Notes under the pieces: generated by a model
Told to the model about the DNA's origin: nothing
Database searches by the model: none
Seen by the model: only the letters and a program-made list of their open reading frames with translations
Assembly: GCA_009192285.1 (NCBI GenBank)
Contig: CM018604.1
Location: 5,427,746 to 5,491,745, forward strand
DNA: 64,000 nucleotides
Source: Morchella semilibera
Lineage: Eukaryota; Ascomycota; Pezizomycetes; Pezizales; Morchellaceae
Reading direction: 5' to 3'
Program-made: the position numbers and the translations under genes
Shown here: positions 36,661-48,542 of the stretch, one piece after another
Position numbering within the stretch: position 1 is the first letter of the stretch
Layout: each line of letters begins with the position of its first letter

Positions 36661-37736
36661 GGCTAGAAGGTTGGTGGTTGGCTGTGCGGGTCGGGTAGGG
36701 TAACTACGAGTGAATGTGTATCGCGGTAGCAGTAGTTGTAGTGGACGGGGTTCTGAGCCTGCGCCTTTAAGTTGACCGCGACCTCGTCCTATAAAGATTT
36801 GTTCTGAGAGGCTTTTCAAAGTAACCCGAAATGTGAACAGGGAGTTCATGGAGGAGATTTTGCTTCTGAGTAAGTTCGGAGATAGCTATACGGAGCTAGT
36901 CTCCTATGATGTTATATTTCGACCAAGCTAATTGGTTGCAATGGGAAGTATAAATTAATGAGTTAGCAACCAGGTCAGTGATCACTAAAGCATTAAAGCC
37001 AAGATGTACCCTGGTGGACATAAAAATCCAAGCTTAACATCACAAGCACAACCCCCTAGACCTAGGCTGGAAAAGCAGAATTTATATCTAGACTGCAGCT
37101 GACCGGGCCGGATACTTGTAATTGCTCTACTCACTCAGCCTTTCAGATTTTATGTATAGGGTTAGGGGTGATATATCTTAGGTCTATTGATACGTAATTG
37201 ATCGCATATAGGTCTGTATTTACAATTTATGTCTATCGTAATTATAATATATTATCTAGAATAGGTATTTGGTTGTTTCTACCACAGATGCTTGTGGTCG
37301 CTTATAACCTTCTGAGTTAAACAATCATAGACCATCACTCGTCGAATAGCTACGCTGAATCGCTAGTATTATCTTTTGATTGGTCTATATAATCTCCTGA
37401 TACTTACATCTCTCTAAAAATTAAAGGGTCTATTTGACTCCCTTTTAAGCATATAAAAAGTTTTAGACTGGTGCTTGCCTTTTATTTTGCAGAAGTCCAT
37501 ACCATTATCGAGTGTAGTAGGGCATCAGTGAGGAGGTTTCAGGGTATTTCGGCTTGGAGCTTATTTAAGGGTGTTCTTTTATGTATTCTTATTACGATAG
37601 GCAGACGTTCTATAAGGGCCAAGCCGTTTCTACGTTTAAAGTACAGGAACAGCACGTGCTGTTCCGACAAGTTAGACTCATAAGTCTATCTATCTATCGT
37701 TCTAATCTAGAGTTCAACCGGTCCGTATGTTCTAAT
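36661..37736. other. AT-rich intergenic region with 20-bp palindrome
   Basis: No supported gene. The segment 37100-37700 is strikingly TA-rich, resembling RIP-degraded or otherwise decayed sequence. It contains the perfect palindrome at 37646-37665, a TCTA microsatellite near 37686, and a 14-bp direct repeat (GTTCTAATCTAGAG at about 37699 and 37729) that overlaps the STE23 stop codon. Confidence 0.55.
37646..37665. other. Perfect 20-bp palindrome with E-box core
   Basis: GGAACAGCACGTGCTGTTCC reads identically on both strands and is centred on CACGTG. It lies about 70 bp downstream of the STE23 stop codon in AT-rich sequence. It could be a bHLH-type binding site or a relic of an inverted repeat. 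Confidence 0.7.
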
Positions 37737-40700
37737 CTAGAGCTTCACTGATGACTCCTCGAATTCCACTAGTGGCCTGACAGGTCTGGCACCCTTTGTT
37801 ATTTCCAGTCCAGCCTTGAAGCTGTAGACATCTTCAATGATTTGACCTTGATCTCCTTCGAACTTTTCATTCGGAAGCGAGCCTGAGAGCTTTGATAATA
37901 TTTGCTCAAGCAGGGCCGATCCCTGGTCGATAATCACCTTAACCTTATCATCTGACAACTTTAATTCCTTCGATAGGAAAGTTGTCATAGACCCGATAAT
38001 AGATTCAGATTTTGTCAGATCGGCACTTTCAAGTGCCCCCGCGACCACCGCAGCATCAACACTGACACCCCCTTGACTTGAAATAAATTGGGAGAGGGAC
38101 AGGGCCAGCGTAGCCTCTTGATCTACCGTGGGAACGGGAGCTGGAGGCGGAGGAGTGGCCGCTGCATGCATGTGGACAGAAATTTTGGAACGCCTTGGAG
38201 ATGAGGCATCGATGAAGGTGTTATAGAACTCAACGACATCAGCCTTGTTAAGGTTTCTGATCACATCAACCTCAATGTCGACTTTATAGGATCTTTAGTT
38301 AGCATAACCCCACGGTTTAGAGGGAACTGAGTTACTGACTCTGCATGAAGTCATAGTACTCGCTGCCTATGTAGTTCCATAGCCTTGAGCTTTCCTGGTT
38401 CAGGTTCTTCATCTTCTCGGTTCGTTTGACAATCACACTATTGATATGGCCCTTAAGCTCTTTCTCTGTCATTTTGTCGAGGGTGTTTTTGTATGATTTT
38501 AAGAAGTTCTCAATCCTTGATTCAAGGTAAGGAGCAGATCGCTCGGATTGAATAAGAACCCGATAAACAATTGTTGCGGCATTGATACGAGCACCAGAAA
38601 ATACAACGTATCCGAGTTGCTCTTTGGTTCTCAGAAGATCAAAAGCAGGCCTAAAACGGGGTTAGAATATTTTGAGACATGAAATAAAGGAAGACCACTT
38701 ATTTACTCTTCCGTCAACTGTGAAAACAGGACTGTCAGGGCCCGGAGCTTTCGGTCGGCATGCTCTCCAATATAGAGGCTGAATTCTATACATGAATTGA
38801 CATTTTTCTCATCTTTAAGCATTCTTGGATAGATAAACTTCCCACCAGGCGGCATAAGAAGAGATCTCCGAATTCCAAACTGCGTAGGGGGAAGGGGCCG
38901 AGGTTTGAGAATTGTTTCTACCATTGTAGTAAGTCTGAGAGCATCCTATATATCCCCAGACGTTAGACATGAAGCTCTTATTTTTGTCTACTTTCTGAAA
39001 TACAAACCTCCTTGTAGAGATTTCCATGAACCAGAGATTCAATATGCAACTGCTTGAGGATCAGTGGGTAGAAGCTCTGTACTTCTTCCACGGTAACTGT
39101 TTCCAGCTCCTCGAGATGTTCGTCGTTAAGCCACATCTGTTGAGCGTGCAGGTATCTAGCATATTCTCCAACCTGATAATACGGCTGGGCGAAGTCCCAG
39201 TTCCGGTAGTTCCTGAGAGTCCGTTCTTTGATAACATTAAACCGGTTGGGTAAAATCTCTAAACCGCGCATCTTTGTGAGAAGCTTCTCTAATAATACAG
39301 ACATTTTATCGTTATAGCCTGAAATCTCGATGTCTAATCCCAGAGAATGGGCAGACAGAGAATAATCTAGGCCAGCAATTTCCGCATCATAAGCATATTC
39401 ATTGAGAGCATCCTTGACTAGTTCGCAGTATAGTTTGGCCTTTACAGCACTTCCAGGGCTTGCGTATGCTATAGGACTATATATTGGTTAGAAATAACAA
39501 AAAGAGGCACGGGGGTTTCGACTTACTTTCTAAGTGTACAGAATATGTTTGCTTTGGGAACCCAGAAGGTGTCATCCTTCTTATACCAAACCCTGGATAA
39601 GTCTGTATGCTTGATCAAGGCTGGTACTTTTGAAGGCTCTTTTGTCTCCTTCTTCTGGACATCAAAATTCGTAGGGATAAACTCGTTCTTATGAGGAAGA
39701 TGTAGTTCCCTTTCTAAGTCCTCCAGTTTCTTCTTAAAGATGCCTTGAATCTCGGCTAGAAATCTTTGGGGAATTTTCTCAACCCTATACTCAGTCCCGT
39801 ACCATTTCTCTTTGGCTTCCCAATTTCCTTTCGGACAGTCTCTACAGACCACGGAAAACCTAAAGCTATCGGGTCGTAGATATTCTAAGGATTTCTTAAT
39901 GACTAGCGGGTCCCACTCGCGTATTAGGCTAGTTCCCGATAGCAGCCACTCCCTAGGAAGAGGCTTCTGCATAACATCAGAGAGACGTGATGTGAACTTG
40001 GAGGCCGGAGATTTTTGTTGAAATTTGAAGTCGATAGCAGCAATAGCTTGAAGCTCCTTTATAACCCACTCCTGTGGAGGGGTGCTGCGAAGAAGGTGGA
40101 TGTACTGGAATACAATCTTTGCAACCTCCTCATATTGTTCTTGAGGTACGGTTAGCAGCCTTCAAAATCTATGTTAAGGGACCCTTCCTTCCTACCTAGT
40201 CCTTCTTCTGTCAACCTGATAGAAATATAAAAGAAAGCAGCGTCATTACAGACTGTTGTTGGCCCAGCTGAAAGGCCATTCGCCCATCCTTTCTTTTTAA
40301 GATATGCCAATATGGAGCCAGGACCCTCGTGCCCAATTAAATGGGCGGCATATCTCGAGGGTTGCGTTTTGAACATTTTTTCTTCGTCCTGATATGGGAA
40401 TGTAATATCCAAGGATCGGGTATCCATGACAGGTTTGGCAAAATATTGCGTCTATGAGGTTAGTTGAAAACCTAAATCAATAGGGCTATATGCCGGTGAA
40501 CAAACCAACAGTTGCTCCTCAGTGAAGGGTTGCCCTTGGAACTTAGGATCTGGCAGATTCTTATTTTTGACACCTTCAAACAACTCCACAACCCATTTCT
40601 CGAGTGTATCTAAGTCTTCCCTACCCAAAACAACGAGTTTCATCACATTGGATGAGTAGTACTTTTCGTGGAACTTGAGAAACTCATCTCTGACGTTGAT

Positions 40701-41844
40701 ACCCTTCTTAGTTGGCTGCTCTTTCAATGTTTCAAGGTTTCCGGTAGAGAAATGACAGTATGGATGTTTAGGATTAGATAGAGATTTTCCTAGTTGGTGA
40801 AGTCTCCAAGTGTCATTTTGAAGATTTTTCTTATTCTCTGAATCCACAGCTCTAAGTTCACGATCGAGCGTCTCTGCGAGAAAGAGCGGAGCGATAAAGA
40901 ACTGTGCAAAACGATCCAGTGCGCCATAGAAATGCTCGTGCCCTACTTCGAAGTAGTAATTTGTAGATGTAGAAGCAGTATATGCATTGGAATGTCCGGA
41001 ATTTTCTGCCAAATATTGGGAATACTCATTCTCTTTTGGATACTTTTTTTTTGAATAGGTGTATCAGCAATTGTACATATCTATCAAGATTAACCTTCGT
41101 AATTACCTTTTCAGTTCCCATAAACAGGAGATGTTCTACGGCGTGTGCTTGTCCCTGAAGTTACCGGATAATATAAGTAAATGCTCCACGGAGGGAATTG
41201 TAGACTCAGCCTAGAGACGTATTTATGGGACAAGGGGCTAACTAGTCCGGGGGGGGGGGGGCGCACAAAAGTGGTAAAGAAGGACATTCAATTTGGCTCT
41301 ATGAAGGGCAGCGGGGATGTAAAAAGCAGTGGGACATGAGACTACTGACTGGTAGGTCTTCACTATCGGAAAAGTTCCCAACATGGACGTCTAATGCAGC
41401 ACTGGCTTTGTCTGTGTCCGGGTCATGCACAATCAACGCTTCGAGCTTATTGGGTAGCTGGATCACACGGTATGACCGATTATCAAGATCAGGTTTCTCC
41501 AGCTTGTTGGCGATGACAGTAGCCACTCCAGTCTGAACAGGTATCTCTCTCATGTCAGGCTTCATTGCAGAATGAAAATGAAATTTGGCAAGTCTGGTGG
41601 CGGAGGAGGATCTGGGAATGAACGGGACAGACTGGATGTATGAGGAGCCAGAGGAGCCAGAGGAGATAACGGGGTGACGGTGGAATGAAGAGATTCGAGA
41701 TGGGAGAGAGCGGAAAGTCAAAGGATATAGACTTGAACTGTTGGCGGATCTACCAGTGAGGCTGGAGCTGAAAGGTTGTGCAACAGGGGGTGGATGGGAA
41801 TGACACAACACAGAGCGATGTGAGACAAGTCGAAGGAAATACAT
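37737..41844 (-). CDS. STE23: Insulin-degrading-enzyme-type M16 metalloprotease, Ste23
   Basis: Nine minus-strand exons: 41844..41350, 41154..41107 (48 nt), 41042..40506, 40451..40196, 40139..39527, 39476..39008, 38945..38707, 38650..38340 and 38281..37737. The reading frame closes exactly over 1170 residues. The inverted zinc motif HAVEH (about residues 169-173) is encoded by the 48-nt exon. The distal metal ligand region is [12 protein letters not shown]. Further blocks are [34 protein letters not shown] and the C-terminal [19 protein letters not shown] substrate-binding signature. Ste23 cleaves a-factor precursor, and IDE-family enzymes degrade small amyloid-prone peptides. The first ATG adds about 95 Ser/Arg-rich residues before [10 protein letters not shown], which may be a mitochondrial presequence. 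Intron 1 (195 nt) contains a 13-nt homopolymer. Confidence 0.95.
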
Positions 41845-44834
41845 ACGCTAAGATAATATGGACTTGAATAGACCTATATTTGAAAGGAGTACAGCAATTC
41901 CCAAGAAAGTGGTACTAAAGGCACCTCTCTGGCCACACGATAAGCGAGACTAGCTCCAAGGTGACGACAGGCACTACATGTATGTGAAGAACGCGTTCTG
42001 GTTCAAACTACATGCAACAATCCACAACAATGAGTTGGTCCATTTCCCCAGATGACTACATGTATGTACTGTACATACACTGATACCCTTGATACCGCCC
42101 CGAGCCAAATTACACGGTTTGGTCCCTGTTGTGTCAATCTCATACTTTTGCTAATGCTCAATAGGCCCTTTGCGCAAAAGACTCCAGAGTCTTTTTCCGA
42201 GAACCTGATTGATGCCTATCCTCCCATCAACCAGTCACACAAGTAGAAAAAGACTCTGCGCAAAGAGCCTAATTAAGTGCCACAAAGTGCCAAGCTTTAA
42301 CGATCGAATTCTGCCTTAATTTTTTTTTGAGCCTCACCAGATATATATATATGTAGTGGGCATCGCAATAAGCCTCACCTCATCAACCTACTATATCGAA
42401 GCTGAGTTTGCGCAATTGCCTTCATTGTCGTTACTTTGTTTTGGAAGATATTGGGAAAGTCTTTCCGGATATTCCTTTCTAAGATAAAATTTGCTGAGGT
42501 GGCGAACTAGACGTCGTTGATGTTGCGTTACATTTGTTTGCCAATTAATGGTTCGCCTTCCGTTCTATGAAGCAGGCACCTACAAGCTAGGCGGATCAGG
42601 CTGCGCTCTTTGATGCCTCAATTTCATGCGTCTCTGCGGCGTCGTAGACTCATAATTTTCAGCCGCAGCTTTCAGTGATTCATGCGCCGTTGAGGCAATT
42701 TTTACCTGACTAATGGTAGATTTCGGGTGGATAGTTGCAGAATATTATACGATAGCCAGAACTTCATGATTCACGGTATGTACGTAGAATAACAAAAAAG
42801 GTACGAGGGTAGGTATTGTATTTTATATCTAAGACCCACTCTGTAGCGGTACACGTGCGGTGTTGATAATGAAGGGTTTTCCCTGCATAGAAAAACGAAT
42901 GAAAACCTACTCAAGGTAGAAGTTAAGATGACCACGTGCCTACTTAGATATATCTCTAGTGGCGGTATGTATGGCGATTGGTTGGGGAATGCCCCTCAAT
43001 TGATCAATCGGAGGATAGGATACACGCTACACAAGGCGGCGTTCTACAAGATTCTCCTCTAACCAATCAACCAGTCATCCAGGGAAGTACCGCAAAAGAA
43101 TAAATTCGTTGCCTGCAGCAATGATTATTCACACCAAGGCTTGCAGATTGACGCCTAAAGGTGGGCTCTGGTTGGCCTATACCCCTGCTGTCTCGCACCG
43201 AATTCAGATAATATATATAGGTACGCCTTTCAGTAGTGAAACTGTTCGTTATGCTTATTATCCCTCGAATAATAAGCATTTTGGAAGTACCATACATGTA
43301 ACATGTATATATATGTGTGTCTACATATCACCCTCCTCAAAATTCTGTAGCCTCGAATTATGAAGTTTTTGTAGCGGCTGACCGATATGTAGATGGAAGA
43401 AGCAATGTTGTAACAGAAACGACTGGGACATGATTATAAAAAGGATTCACTATAAGAGTCATAACCTCTAGTTGTTATCACCGGCTCATATCACCGATAA
43501 CATATGGTTCCACGATTGGTGCTGCCAAAAGTTGGGACCAGGTACTTGGGTACACTCTAAACCAGTGTGGAAGCACTGATTAATACAAAACAAAAGGCCG
43601 AAGTTCGGGCCTACAAACCAAACTTATGGGCAATTTTCCAGTCTGTCCGTTAGAAATATGATTACCTACTACTCGGCTGCGGAGGAGGAGGGTGGGCTTG
43701 CTTGTGCCGGGAGCCGACCAGGTCATGTAGATGGCGCCTATAATCGCCATCACAACTAATTAATATTTCAAAAATATGTGGTTTGAGTATTACTTCATGA
43801 AGCTCAACTGCACTGGGTATGCAAATCTATCTAGGCACCCAATTATTACTTGAAAATTGGGGCCTGAACTCATGCAGTTGTACTAATGTGGGAGTTCACT
43901 AAGTTATGTACTTAACAGTCTCTATACCGAAATATCCTATACCTAACATATACAATAAAGCAAGAATGGGGTAGGTTAATATCATTTGATGCCCTCTCTA
44001 CACATGTAGCCATGGTGGATGATAACTGGAAACCCACTCTTGCTAACACACCCAATTAGGTGAGGAGCTGCCGGTGCAGTTAGGTGATTTAGTGATATGG
44101 TGAGACCTGCAATCTATGTGTCAACAACGTGTTAATGGGAGTATTTTTTTTCCAGTTGACATGCGCCATAGGCCAAATGGAGGCATTCCAATCCTACAAA
44201 TGATTAGGCAACCCAGTGAGTCCGTATCGACGGCACAATGTTAATCGTTGATAGCCAGTAGTCCACTAGTATATGCATATGTGTATCGGCTCATCATGAC
44301 TGGTGGCTTCAGATCAGTCATGTTATATACTGCACTATGACTGAAATTCTAGATAGTTCACAATCCTCTTGACAAGGTCTGTCAGAGGAGATAGATGATG
44401 GTATATCATATGCCATAACGTAGGTGAATAAAAAATCATAAAGCTAAGATTAACGATATTGAAGGAGGCAGACTACTAGGAGCTATACCAGATAAGTACA
44501 CGTGATAAAATATGAAAGTTTCTATCAAAAAATAGATATAGAAAAAAAATAAACCAGCCAAGTTCAAAGAATAGGCACAATATACCCTCCTTCAGCCACC
44601 CGGCCGAAACTAGATAGAGCTGTGGATGCGGGGTTAGATGTTTCGAAGAGGTTGTAATGGAAGACGGCGACTAGCTGTGGCCCAGTGAGGATTCTTCTTT
44701 TCGAGGGGCTTTATCGGGTGTTAGCTTTTAAATAGGTTATATGGTTATGTGAGACGAAAGAACTTGTGACGACAAAGAGTACATAAGTATACTCAGACCT
44801 ACGGCACAAGCTAACCTTCGTTACTAGGGGCACT
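41845..44834. other. Intergenic region with a MITE-like element
   Basis: No gene is supported over 3 kb. TACATGTA lies at 41975, 42057 and 43293. A TA-flanked foldback element lies at 42162-42271. The proximal 100 bp are the STE23 promoter. The 43-44.8 kb part is AT-rich without conserved features. Confidence 0.55.
42162..42271. mobile_element. Small foldback MITE, TA-flanked
   Basis: The left arm (42163-42197) begins AGGCCCTTTGCGCA and runs to AGAGTCTTTTTC. The right arm (42246-42270) is its inverted copy, GAAAAAGACTCTGCGCAAAGAGCCT, one mismatch apart from a 10-nt insertion (AAAGACTCC region) in the left arm. The spacer is about 48 bp. Both ends are flanked by TA (42162-42163 and 42270-42271), the target duplication of Tc1/mariner-type elements. 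It has no coding capacity and is a non-autonomous element. Confidence 0.65.
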
Positions 44835-45743
44835 TCATACCGGTATTAGGTAGTTTAGAGGTACCTGGTTTTCCACGTCCCAGAGGTCCTGTCTCTCCAA
44901 TGCCCTTTTCGCCATGCTCGCTGCATCAGGGTTTTCTTTCTTGTCAACTTTCCAAAAAACAACACTAACACAGTTCTTCTCTAAATTCTCCACCAAATCC
45001 TCGAGCCACCTTATAGTTTGAGCATTTGAGACCACCCTCTTCTTGGCATTTTTATATCCGTTCAACCTCCAGGCCTCGATATTCTGTGTCAAACAGCTGA
45101 GAAGATATGCAGAATCCGTGACGATTATCGCATTCCTCCACATCAAATCCGGCGGTGGCAGGCACGGCAATATAAAGTTCCTAAAGTGTTCCAGGGCCAT
45201 CCCAGCTGCGTAGAGGTCCGCATGCGGCTTTGACTGAGGCAGGAAGGTTGGGATTGAGCCAGACCGATTATGCGTTGAACCTGGCCCATGGTACATTGCC
45301 CACGACGAGTTCGATCGAGCGTGTGCGCTGCTGCTCGCGTGAGTTTCTTGGGAAGAAGAACAAACTGCCGAGGATGCTGAGGATGACGACATGGTGAAGG
45401 AGCTGGCTGTGTGAATGATAACAGTTGCTGGATCCTCAAACCTGTTCCAGCGATCATCGATCCATATTGGATGGGCTAACATGAAGCGAGTATTGTAGCT
45501 CACTACGTCTACCGGAGAGACTTTGGAGTTGTCCCCAAAGCCGAGCATTGAAGGGCGAAATATCCTATCGCCAGGATAGACGTAGTAGTACTGTGGGTTG
45601 GTGCATCTTCGGTCCATGTACTCTCTATACAGTCGGTCGTATTCGAGAGGTTGGCCTTGATTTGGAGGTGGAATGTAGTTGGGATACATTTGGAGCTCTG
45701 GGAAAGGCGCTCGTGGGAAAGGCCCTGGGGTATACACGGCCAT
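44835..45743 (-). CDS. Degenerate RNase H-fold protein A
   Basis: This is a single exon from the ATG at 45743 (MAVYTPGPFPRAPFPELQMY), 302 residues. From about residue 110 the order of blocks follows an RNase HI fold: strand 1 ATVIIHTASSFT, a Ser-rich insertion, then SWAMYHGPGS, a helix DLYAAGMALEHFRNF, strand 4 NAIIVTDSAYLLSCL and helix SNAQTIRWLEDLVENL, then CVSVVFWKVDKKENPDAASMAKRALE. The third catalytic Asp (VTDS) is present, but the first Asp (TDGS in active enzymes) and probably the Glu are lost. Catalysis is therefore doubtful. The Tyr/Pro-rich N-terminal 100 residues are unique. A GGA tract lies just upstream (45757-45783). The protein resembles the plus-strand gene at 47399 in architecture. 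Confidence 0.6.
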   Translation of the reverse strand: MAVYTPGPFPRAPFPELQMYPNYIPPPNQGQPLEYDRLYREYMDRRCTNPQYYYVYPGDRIFRPSMLGFGDNSKVSPVDVVSYNTRFMLAHPIWIDDRWNRFEDPATVIIHTASSFTMSSSSASSAVCSSSQETHASSSAHARSNSSWAMYHGPGSTHNRSGSIPTFLPQSKPHADLYAAGMALEHFRNFILPCLPPPDLMWRNAIIVTDSAYLLSCLTQNIEAWRLNGYKNAKKRVVSNAQTIRWLEDLVENLEKNCVSVVFWKVDKKENPDAASMAKRALERQDLWDVENQVPLNYLIPV

Positions 45744-47398
45744 GAGGGTATGGAGAAGGAGGAGGAGGAGGAGGAGGAGGAGGTAAGAGAGGCGCCAGAG
45801 ACAGTTGTCGGAGAGGAAACTCTTAAGGAGATGTACGGGAACGGATTGAAGCACTGTGTATATGTACCGTCAGTGTTATGCAAGGGGTTAAATGTTTGAG
45901 ACACCGACAAAGAAAAGAACTTGCAAGTGTAAACTTTTGCTGGTTAAAAAAAAAAAGGAATTCCCTATTTCAAGTACAAAGACTGTGTTTGTTCTAGTAT
46001 GTTTTGTACCACCTAGCCTGATATTGGCATTATGATACCTAGTAAGGAATTTACTGAGTGTTGCGGGATATTACTATGTATATAGCAATAGGTGAATACT
46101 ATTAATCTCCATGATTCGAAAGGTGTTAATTCTATCCATGGTATTCAACGTGCAACACGGTGGTAAAAGATAATCGATCGGTTGTTTGGATAATCATGTG
46201 GAAGGGAAGATATAATTACATGTAGGTACATCTATCAAAGTCGATGATCGGGCGTAAAGACATCTATACTTCTACAGGCAGCATACATGTGCACATGCTG
46301 GTACCTTCCTTTGATGTTGTTTCTAGTGTGATGTTGTTTGATCTGCAACATAAAATGTAGACCGTCCTATGTGTAAGCTTATAACGGTGCGATCCCCAGC
46401 GTGTCTCGGGCACAAAGCTTGAGCTACATACATGTAGCCTCACAGGTTGAAGTGACATTTGTTTAAACTCCACAATGACACCCGAAAGTATAAACCCTAT
46501 GGGTGGCGTCGCGGATAGCTAGAGTCTGGTGGGAACGGGACCATCGGTTTGTCGAAAGCCTTCTTCTCCATCGGGACGGAATTGGCACAGTAAGAAGCGT
46601 TAGAAAGTCTACAATCGTGAAACGCAGTCTAAGGGTACGTTCAGGTGATACATTCGCATATGAGTTCTGAAATTCAATGGTCAATGGAGGGGTACTGAAG
46701 CGAGGGCCGTGCTTTGATAGACCATCCAACCAGTACCACCAAAAGCTTACAGCTTGAGAATCCTAATATAGGAAAAGCCAATTCCAAATCTGTTGGCTAA
46801 TAGAGTACAATTTCTATAATCTACTCCGTGATGAAGTTTTTTTCCGAATGCTTACTGCAAAATGTACCTATTCGAAGGGTGGGAAAACGAGGAGTTTATC
46901 GAGTGCCGCTATTTCCAACGTCTATATGCTGGAACCTCCAACTTAACTTGGACGGCCTGATTTAAATACGGCCTAGCCCATCATTAATAACCGAATTAAG
47001 CTTTTAATTATTACATATACCCCTTACCCATCTGGAATCTTTCCATGGCTTGGCTTATGTACTTGAGAATGTTGTGATACGTTGGCAAGCGAGAACATAT
47101 TCCCGGGTCAAACACGGCTTTGGACCCTGCTGTCGGGTTTATAACTTGGTAGCATTGGCATAGCGGACTGTGGGGGTTAAATTCGGAAAGTTGGCAATTC
47201 CCCTGTAAGATTCAGATGTCTGTACATAATACATGTACCAATGGGGATTGTTAGTAATATACTAGCGTGAGTGATGGGCTGTGATCAGTTCTACACTACT
47301 TGCATCTCTAGCCCTCCGAAGTCACATCTTCTTCCGTCTCGTCACCACTTACCATAACAACTGCCAACAGGTTGATAATCGCAGAAAACAAAAGAATC
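45744..47398. other. Divergent intergenic region between the two RNase H-like genes
   Basis: This is the shared 1.65-kb upstream region of two divergently transcribed genes. It contains the GGA/TCC microsatellite 14 bp from the protein A start codon, and TACATGTA at 46217, 46429 and 47230. No further gene is supported. Confidence 0.5.
45757..45783. repeat. (GGA)n/(TCC)n microsatellite in 5' UTR
   Basis: Nine near-perfect GGA units lie directly upstream of the minus-strand ATG at 45743, giving a CT-rich leader for that gene. Confidence 0.85.
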
Positions 47399-48157
47399 AT
47401 GATCCGTAACGTCAAATCCTTCGGAAGCGGGCAGCTCACTGTTCCCTGCAGTCCCGTGGTCCGTTCCGCCAGCAGTCCACTTCCTACTCGCAACCTCACC
47501 CACAGCTACGTCGAGTACCCACGAGTCTTCTACCCATCCACACTCCTCATGCGATGCAGGCCCACTCTCCAAGCCCTCACCATCTACAACCCCATGTCCC
47601 ACACAACCAACACGATCTTCAAGACCCCCGACGGCCCCGACCCCGACATCGCCCACATCGACCCGCAAACCATCGTCGTTAGCTGTGCCGTCGTGGAGTC
47701 AGCACTGGCAGTCAACTTCGGCCCAGACTCCAAGTACAACTTCACGCTGCTCCTCCCCGGCACCACCCCTAAGCTCTCGGCCGAGATCTTTGCCGTGCAG
47801 AAGAGCCTGAAGCTGGCCAGGAGCATTGCGAATGTGTTTGGCCCGGAACGGGTGGCGGTGATGAGGATCGTTGTGGCCACGAGCTGCAGGGAAATCGTAA
47901 AGGCTATGACAAAGTGGCTGGAGGAGTGGACCAAGAACGATGCCATGACCGTCCAGAGGACATTCGACGAGTTCGAGGACCTGGGGGATAGGAAGGCGAT
48001 GGAAAGGATGGATAGATTTGTGGAGGAGATTGTAGAGGAGGATGGCTTGGAGGTTGAGTTCTGGCTCTTGGACAGAGAAAGTCTGCATGAGACGGAGACC
48101 TTGGTTAAGGATAAATTAAGGGAGGTGAAGTTAAGGGAGGCGAGAGGGAGAGCTTAG
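47399..48157 (+). CDS. Degenerate RNase H-fold protein B
   Basis: This is a single exon of 252 residues from the ATG at 47399 (MIRNVKSFGSGQLTVPC). Blocks resemble an RNase H fold: QTIVVSCAVVESALAVNFG (strands 1-2), YNFTLLLPGT, KLSAEIFAVQKSLKLARSIA (helix A with the Glu-like position SAEIFAV kept), MRIVVATSCREIVKAMTKWL (strand 4, where Asp is expected but Ala/Thr is found), and EVEFWLLDRESLHETETLVK. At least the first and third catalytic Asp are missing, so enzymatic activity is unlikely. It could be a paralogue of the divergent gene at 44835-45743. I cannot assign a role. GC content is markedly higher than to the left. Confidence 0.55.
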   Translation: MIRNVKSFGSGQLTVPCSPVVRSASSPLPTRNLTHSYVEYPRVFYPSTLLMRCRPTLQALTIYNPMSHTTNTIFKTPDGPDPDIAHIDPQTIVVSCAVVESALAVNFGPDSKYNFTLLLPGTTPKLSAEIFAVQKSLKLARSIANVFGPERVAVMRIVVATSCREIVKAMTKWLEEWTKNDAMTVQRTFDEFEDLGDRKAMERMDRFVEEIVEEDGLEVEFWLLDRESLHETETLVKDKLREVKLREARGRA

Positions 48158-48542
48158 GCGGTCACATATTCGGGTTACGCTATGCTAATAAGTATCTACA
48201 GGGAGAAGCCCGGGAATAAGGTAGTTCCTCAAAAAATGTTTTCTGTAGTGGTATAGAGTAGTCTCAAGGAATAAAAACATTACCGTTTCTTTGTTCCTTA
48301 TCAAGGGTCTTCATTAGCTCTAAGTTCATATAATATCACTCGGTTCATAAAAATCACGTGCAAGGGAAAAAGCTCCATCTTCAAATGCACTCCAAGAAAA
48401 AAGGAAACTGATATCATTTACCCCCCCAACCCAAGCAAAAAGAATTCACGCCCCCAGCCTACAAGAAAGAAAAAAAAGCAACCCCGTGGTTTATTTTACC
48501 GGCTATTTATATACTTATATGGGCCCTCCCTGACCTTGGCGT
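48158..48542. other. Convergent 3' intergenic region
   Basis: This lies between the stop codons of the RNase H-like gene B (+) and NDUFS6 (-). It contains A- and C-runs and probably both polyadenylation regions. No gene. Confidence 0.6.

Noticed and set aside
36661-36849. N-terminal extension of YIH1
   Set aside because: The frame is open to 36849, but the sequence lacks conservation and the RWD domain starts directly at the ATG at 36660.
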